Origin: Novosphingobium sp. PhB165
GTDB taxonomy: Bacteria > Pseudomonadota > Alphaproteobacteria > Sphingomonadales > Sphingomonadaceae
Direction: 5' to 3'
DNA: 64,000 bases
Assembly: GCF_004341845.1 (NCBI RefSeq)
Contig: NZ_SLVB01000005.1
Span: forward strand, 434,001-498,000
Position numbers and translations under genes: made by a program. Under the pieces are notes generated by a model. It had not been told where the DNA came from. It searched no databases and saw only the letters and a list, made by a program, of their open reading frames with translations. Of the stretch, positions 60,196 to 64,000 are shown one piece after another. Each line of letters opens with the position of its first letter. Position 1 is the stretch's first letter.

Positions 60196-63100
60196 TTGCT
60201 GCTGTCTCCCGCGCAACCTTGCGCGCCGGAAGAGCAACCAGCCTCCCAGAGGTCTTCGTTGCCGATGCCGGTGACGGGATCGTCGACCAACGGCAGGTTC
60301 TCGCCCGGCTGGAATTCGGGCACGTCGACCGTGATGGGCGACACGGTGATCTGCGCGAGCGGCGTGGTGGGCGTGTCATCAGGATCGAGAGCGCCCTGAA
60401 GGTCGCCCTTGGTCAGGACCGGGGCCACGATTGCGGGCTGCACGATCAGGCCGCAATTGCCGCCGATGGCGCAACCGTTGACCGTCGAACCAGCCGCATA
60501 GGATCCGTTGATGGCGATAGTGCCCACGGTGTCGAGCCCGGTAACGATCTGGCCATTGGCATCGTAGGTCACGCCGTTGATGACGATCCGCGTGGCCCGC
60601 GATCCGGTGGCGATGGTGAGGGCTCCCACATTGAACCCGCGCCGATCGGCATAGGCGGTCGAGGCGCCCGTGTTCTGCACATAGATCCCGTCCCGCACCG
60701 TGGCGGTGATCGCTCCGGCACTGACGCCGCCGGTCCCGCTGGTGGCAGGGGGCGTGTCCATCGCCGCATTGATGGCGGCGATCCCGGTGGCCTGATCGAG
60801 CGCGGTAATGGCGGCGCTGCTGGCGACCACGAAGCGATCGGCATTGACGTTGAGGCGGCCTTGTCGTGCGCCCGCACTGTCCGCCAGCGCAATGCCGCCG
60901 GCGTCGGTCACCACTTCGAGACTGCCGGCGTCGATCCCGAGACTGTCGCTGGCCGAGGACGTTTGCAGGGCAAGCGGCCCGGTCACGGCGATCCGGCCGG
61001 GCGAGGATAGCAGCAGAGATCCACCGGTGCCGATCTGCCCCGATGCACCGAAGCTCAGGGAAAGGGCGTCCACCACCATGTCGCCCGGCTGGCTCGACTG
61101 CCCGGCCGCGACGGCAATCGACTGGTCGGCGAAGACCTGCGCGAATTCCGCAGCGTCGAGACTGTAACCGCCGGTCTGGGCGGTTCCGCCGAGCCACGTC
61201 GTGGTGTCGCCGGACGAGTTGGTGAAACGGACCGTCTGCGTCGTGCCGCGTCGGCCGACTTGCGCACGGCGCCCGATGGCGATGTCTGCAGAGGCGACCG
61301 AGATCGTTGCCCCCGCAACTGCCCCGCCAAGCGTCGCGAGATTGCCTGCAGCAAGATCAATTCCCCCACCAGCGGTAAGGTCGCCATCCGCGGTGAGATC
61401 ATGCCCGGCGGTAATCCTCATGTCCGCGCCAGCGGACAATGCAGCCGGCATGGTGACATTCGCCCCACTGGAAATGACGAGTGACCGACCGGCCTGCACC
61501 GTATCACCAAGCGTCACGTCGCCGTTGGTGGCCGTAAGCGAGACGTTCCCGCCGCCATTCAGCATGCCTGCGGACAGGTTCCCCACGGCTTGCATGGTGA
61601 TATCGCCGAACGCAGTGACAGGCGCGGAATTCGCGATATCGCCCCCGGCCGAGAAGGTGATCGAATTGCCGCTCACGGCGGCAAGCGTGGTTATGTCCGC
61701 TCCGCTGGAGACGGCGAGCAGGCCACCGGCCTGCACGACATCGCCGAGCACCACGCCGCCATCGCCCGCAATGAGCGAAACATTCCCGCCGCCGCTCAAT
61801 GCGCCGGCGGAGATGCCGCCGAGCGCGGTCATCGTCAGGTCACCCGATGCCGTGACCGGAGCGGCAGTGGTGATGTCGGTACCGGCCGAGTATGTGACCG
61901 AACTGCCGTTCACTGCGCCGTTGGACACGACCTGCAAGCCGCTGGTGAGAGTGACCGCGCCCGTGGCATCGACGGTATTAACGACGAGTTCGCCGCTCGC
62001 CGTCAGCGAGAGCGCGCCGCCCGTCGCGTCGGCGTCTGCAAATGTCAGGGCGCCGGCCGAACTGATGTCGACCGAACGGCCGGAAACGGTGACCACCCCG
62101 TTCAAAAGCATGTCGGTGATCGAAACCGCGCCGAGCGCCGATTGCAGCAGGATATCCCCGTTGGACGTGATCTGGGAGAGGGCGATGCCGCCTGGCGCCG
62201 AGATCGAGACGGCGCCGATGCTGGAAAGCGCGCCGGTACCCGTGACCGCGCCCTGTGTCGAGGAAACCACGATCGAACCGGTGCTGTTGAGGCTTCCGAC
62301 GGCGCCCGTCATGGCAAGATCGATGTTGCCGGTCGCGGTAATGGCGGTCTGGCCGAAGACGGTGATCGGTGCGCCCGCCGCTGCGCCGCTGAACCCGAGT
62401 CCATCGCTGCGGGCGGCGTCTCCTTCCGCGCGGGCAGTCAGGTTTCCGCCGATCGTCAGGTAGCCCCCCGAAGCCGCATTCGCGCTGCCGAGTTGGACAA
62501 GTCCCGCCACTGTCGGCGGCGGGGGAAGCAGCGCGCTGCCGCCCGGGAGTGCCGAAGCATCGAGCGAGACGTTGCCGCCGATCCGCGCGTCGCCCGCGCG
62601 CGAAAGCAGCGCGGCGGTACCGCCGGTGGCCGTGCCGAGCGCGGCGCTGTCGGCGCCGCTGTAACCGGCGGTCGCGCCGGCGCCGACCGTGAGGTCTCCG
62701 CTGATGACGAGCGTTCCGCCCGCTCCCGACTGGTCGACCAAGGCGCTGCCGCCACGGGCGTCTCCGCCCAGACCCGTCGCGCCATTGCCGTTTCCGCCCG
62801 TGCCGATAGCCAGCACCGTCACCGGGCCGACCAGCCCCATCGTGCCGCTACCGCTGTTGGCGATCATCGCGGAACCGCCCGTGCCGGAGCCCCCGGTCGC
62901 ATCGTTCGAGAGACCGCCGCTGCCGTTGGCGCTGACGAGCGCCTGACCCTCGGCAAAGACCCCGCCGCCGGAGGCCTGCAACCGCGCCGTACCGCCGATG
63001 GCGTTGCCCGCCGTGGCGGTGGTATCGGGGGCGGTGTCGCCAGCCAGCGCATTGGCCGAAACCGTCAGCATGTTGGCGTAGACATTGAGCGCGCCGCCCG

Positions 63101-64000
63101 TGACGTCGATGGAGGCAAGGCCGCCCGCCGCATTGCCGGTGCCGAAGCCGCCGCCGTTATCGCCGCTGGTCCCCTCCGCCATCACGGTGAGCGCGCCGTT
63201 CAGCGACATCGTGCCGCCGGTGATCGTGAGGGAGGCGGTGCCGCCGGTGCCGCTGCCACTGGCGGCGTTCCCGGCGGGCCCGCCGTTGCCGCTGGCATTG
63301 ACGGTGCCGGTGCTGTCCACCGCGATCGTGCCGCCCGCGAGGCCGATCTGCGCGGTGCCGCCGATGGCGCTGGCGCCTGCGCCTGTGTCGACCGTGCCGT
63401 AAACCCCGTCGATATAGCCCTGGAAATTACCCGAAGCGCTGGCATCGACCGAGAGCACGCCGGCATAGCCGTAGCTGGAATTGGCGCGCACTTGCAGGGT
63501 GCCGCCGTTCGCCACGCTCAGCCGCGCGGTTCCGCCGGTCATCGTTCCGGCATCCTGCAAGGCGCCGACGCCTGAGACATTGGCGAGGACGGACACGTCA
63601 CTGGAATCGAAGTTGGAGCCGTCGATCGAGAGCACTGCCTCGCCGCCGGTCAGCGACGGGCTGTTCAAGGGAACGGAACCGAGGCCTTCCAGGTTCATCG
63701 TCGCCAGGGCGCTGACCGTGGCAGAGCCTTCCATCGTGAGCGAGGAGCCGCCGCTCAGCGCGACGCCGGCGTGGCCCGCCGAAGCAAAGGCGCCGGGCTG
63801 CCCGTTCGTCGCACCGCTGGCATCGGCCGTTACATAGAGTTCGCCGGTCAGCGTGACGGTCGCGCCGTTCAGCGCCAGATTGGCGCCGCCGGTCAGGCTG
63901 CCGGTAGCGTTGCCGCCGATGCCGGAGCCGCTATCGACCCCGCCCGCAGCGGCGTTTGCGTTAAGAGTGATGCCGTCCCAGTCGTAAGTGCCGCCGGTTA
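60192..64000 (-). CDS. Large filamentous-haemagglutinin-like repeat protein (partial)
   Basis: At least 1268 residues are visible and the frame stays open to the window edge, so the N-terminus lies outside. The sequence is built of short Gly/Ser/Ala/Thr-rich beta units (for example GGTARLQASGGG, SGTGGSAMIANSGSG), typical of secreted beta-helix adhesins of the FHA type. The C-terminal 80 residues are different: acidic, Pro-rich, with VDDPVTGIGNEDLWEAGC and four Cys-containing positions near the end. A two-partner secretion transporter was not found here. The stop overlaps the cytochrome start (GTGA). Confidence 0.82.
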   Translation of the reverse strand, partial: TGGTYDWDGITLNANAAAGGVDSGSGIGGNATGSLTGGANLALNGATVTLTGELYVTADASGATNGQPGAFASAGHAGVALSGGSSLTMEGSATVSALATMNLEGLGSVPLNSPSLTGGEAVLSIDGSNFDSSDVSVLANVSGVGALQDAGTMTGGTARLSVANGGTLQVRANSSYGYAGVLSVDASASGNFQGYIDGVYGTVDTGAGASAIGGTAQIGLAGGTIAVDSTGTVNASGNGGPAGNAASGSGTGGTASLTITGGTMSLNGALTVMAEGTSGDNGGGFGTGNAAGGLASIDVTGGALNVYANMLTVSANALAGDTAPDTTATAGNAIGGTARLQASGGGVFAEGQALVSANGSGGLSNDATGGSGTGGSAMIANSGSGTMGLVGPVTVLAIGTGGNGNGATGLGGDARGGSALVDQSGAGGTLVISGDLTVGAGATAGYSGADSAALGTATGGTAALLSRAGDARIGGNVSLDASALPGGSALLPPPPTVAGLVQLGSANAASGGYLTIGGNLTARAEGDAARSDGLGFSGAAAGAPITVFGQTAITATGNIDLAMTGAVGSLNSTGSIVVSSTQGAVTGTGALSSIGAVSISAPGGIALSQITSNGDILLQSALGAVSITDMLLNGVVTVSGRSVDISSAGALTFADADATGGALSLTASGELVVNTVDATGAVTLTSGLQVVSNGAVNGSSVTYSAGTDITTAAPVTASGDLTMTALGGISAGALSGGGNVSLIAGDGGVVLGDVVQAGGLLAVSSGADITTLAAVSGNSITFSAGGDIANSAPVTAFGDITMQAVGNLSAGMLNGGGNVSLTATNGDVTLGDTVQAGRSLVISSGANVTMPAALSAGADMRITAGHDLTADGDLTAGGGIDLAAGNLATLGGAVAGATISVASADIAIGRRAQVGRRGTTQTVRFTNSSGDTTTWLGGTAQTGGYSLDAAEFAQVFADQSIAVAAGQSSQPGDMVVDALSLSFGASGQIGTGGSLLLSSPGRIAVTGPLALQTSSASDSLGIDAGSLEVVTDAGGIALADSAGARQGRLNVNADRFVVASSAAITALDQATGIAAINAAMDTPPATSGTGGVSAGAITATVRDGIYVQNTGASTAYADRRGFNVGALTIATGSRATRIVINGVTYDANGQIVTGLDTVGTIAINGSYAAGSTVNGCAIGGNCGLIVQPAIVAPVLTKGDLQGALDPDDTPTTPLAQITVSPITVDVPEFQPGENLPLVDDPVTGIGNEDLWEAGCSSGAQGCAGDSSK

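Noticed and set aside
61590..63575. 661-codon plus-strand open frame inside the FHA-like gene
   Set aside because: Arises from Gly/Ala-rich repeats read in reverse; composition is Arg/Gly/Ala with no motif.

Overview
The window is GC-rich alphaproteobacterial chromosome, most likely Sphingomonadales (Novosphingobium/Sphingomonas-like). The evidence is the complete mraZ-to-ftsZ division and cell-wall cluster in alphaproteobacterial order, a PhyR/NepR/EcfG general stress response island, and several families of short intergenic inverted repeats typical of sphingomonads. The exact genus cannot be fixed by reading alone.

Layout. (1) 67-1453: a cysteine-synthase-family gene and a small membrane protein. 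(2) 1454-2330: a long leader rich in regularly spaced G/C runs that look like MraZ operator boxes. (3) 2331-21926: the dcw cluster mraZ, rsmH, ftsL, ftsI, murE, murF, mraY, murD, ftsW, murG, murC, murB, (a DUF4262 gene), ddl, ftsQ, ftsA, ftsZ. Most junctions overlap by 1-4 bases. A REP hairpin sits between murC and murB. (4) 22125-34325: housekeeping genes, namely a TPR/SPOR-type protein, YbjN, proC, a BI-1 family membrane protein, a lipoprotein, tRNA-Ala, obgE, a P-loop protein, an EamA transporter, proB, an SDR-like protein and fumarylacetoacetase. (5) 34397-46701: a TonB-like protein, stress proteins, sodB, a dehydrogenase, then the general stress response island (ecfG1, nepR, a CHASE sensor kinase, pilZ, phyR, ecfG2, a receiver protein), DUF2501, a flavin-fold stress protein and topoisomerase IB. 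(6) 47111-50793: a bacteriophytochrome kinase and a Crp/Fnr regulator. (7) 50948-64000 (minus strand): a tightly coupled five-gene operon.

Stress island. GGAAC-N16/17-CGTT promoters, the known EcfG consensus, can be read before ecfG2, before the YeaQ-type stress gene and before the flavin-fold stress gene. A symmetric GGAAC-N17-GTTCC element sits in both gaps where regulators diverge (nepR-ecfG1 / sensor kinase, and phyR / ecfG2). This suggests a feedback circuit in which sigma factor, anti-sigma factor, anti-anti-sigma factor and a candidate kinase are all under EcfG control.

Most unusual system. At the right end, a very large filamentous-haemagglutinin-like repeat protein (its N-terminus lies beyond the window) overlaps a five-haem-site cytochrome by 4 bases. 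That gene overlaps a two-domain GlcG/HbpS-like lipoprotein by 1 base. Next, one base on, comes a predicted outer-membrane beta-barrel, which overlaps by 1 base a 1357-residue cytochrome with ten CXXCH motifs and LVIVD-type propeller repeats. The gene content (secreted repeat protein, multihaem cytochromes, barrel, haem-binding-type lipoprotein) suggests an outer-membrane porin-cytochrome conduit tied to a cell-surface fibre. That function is inference and no described system is matched here by name.
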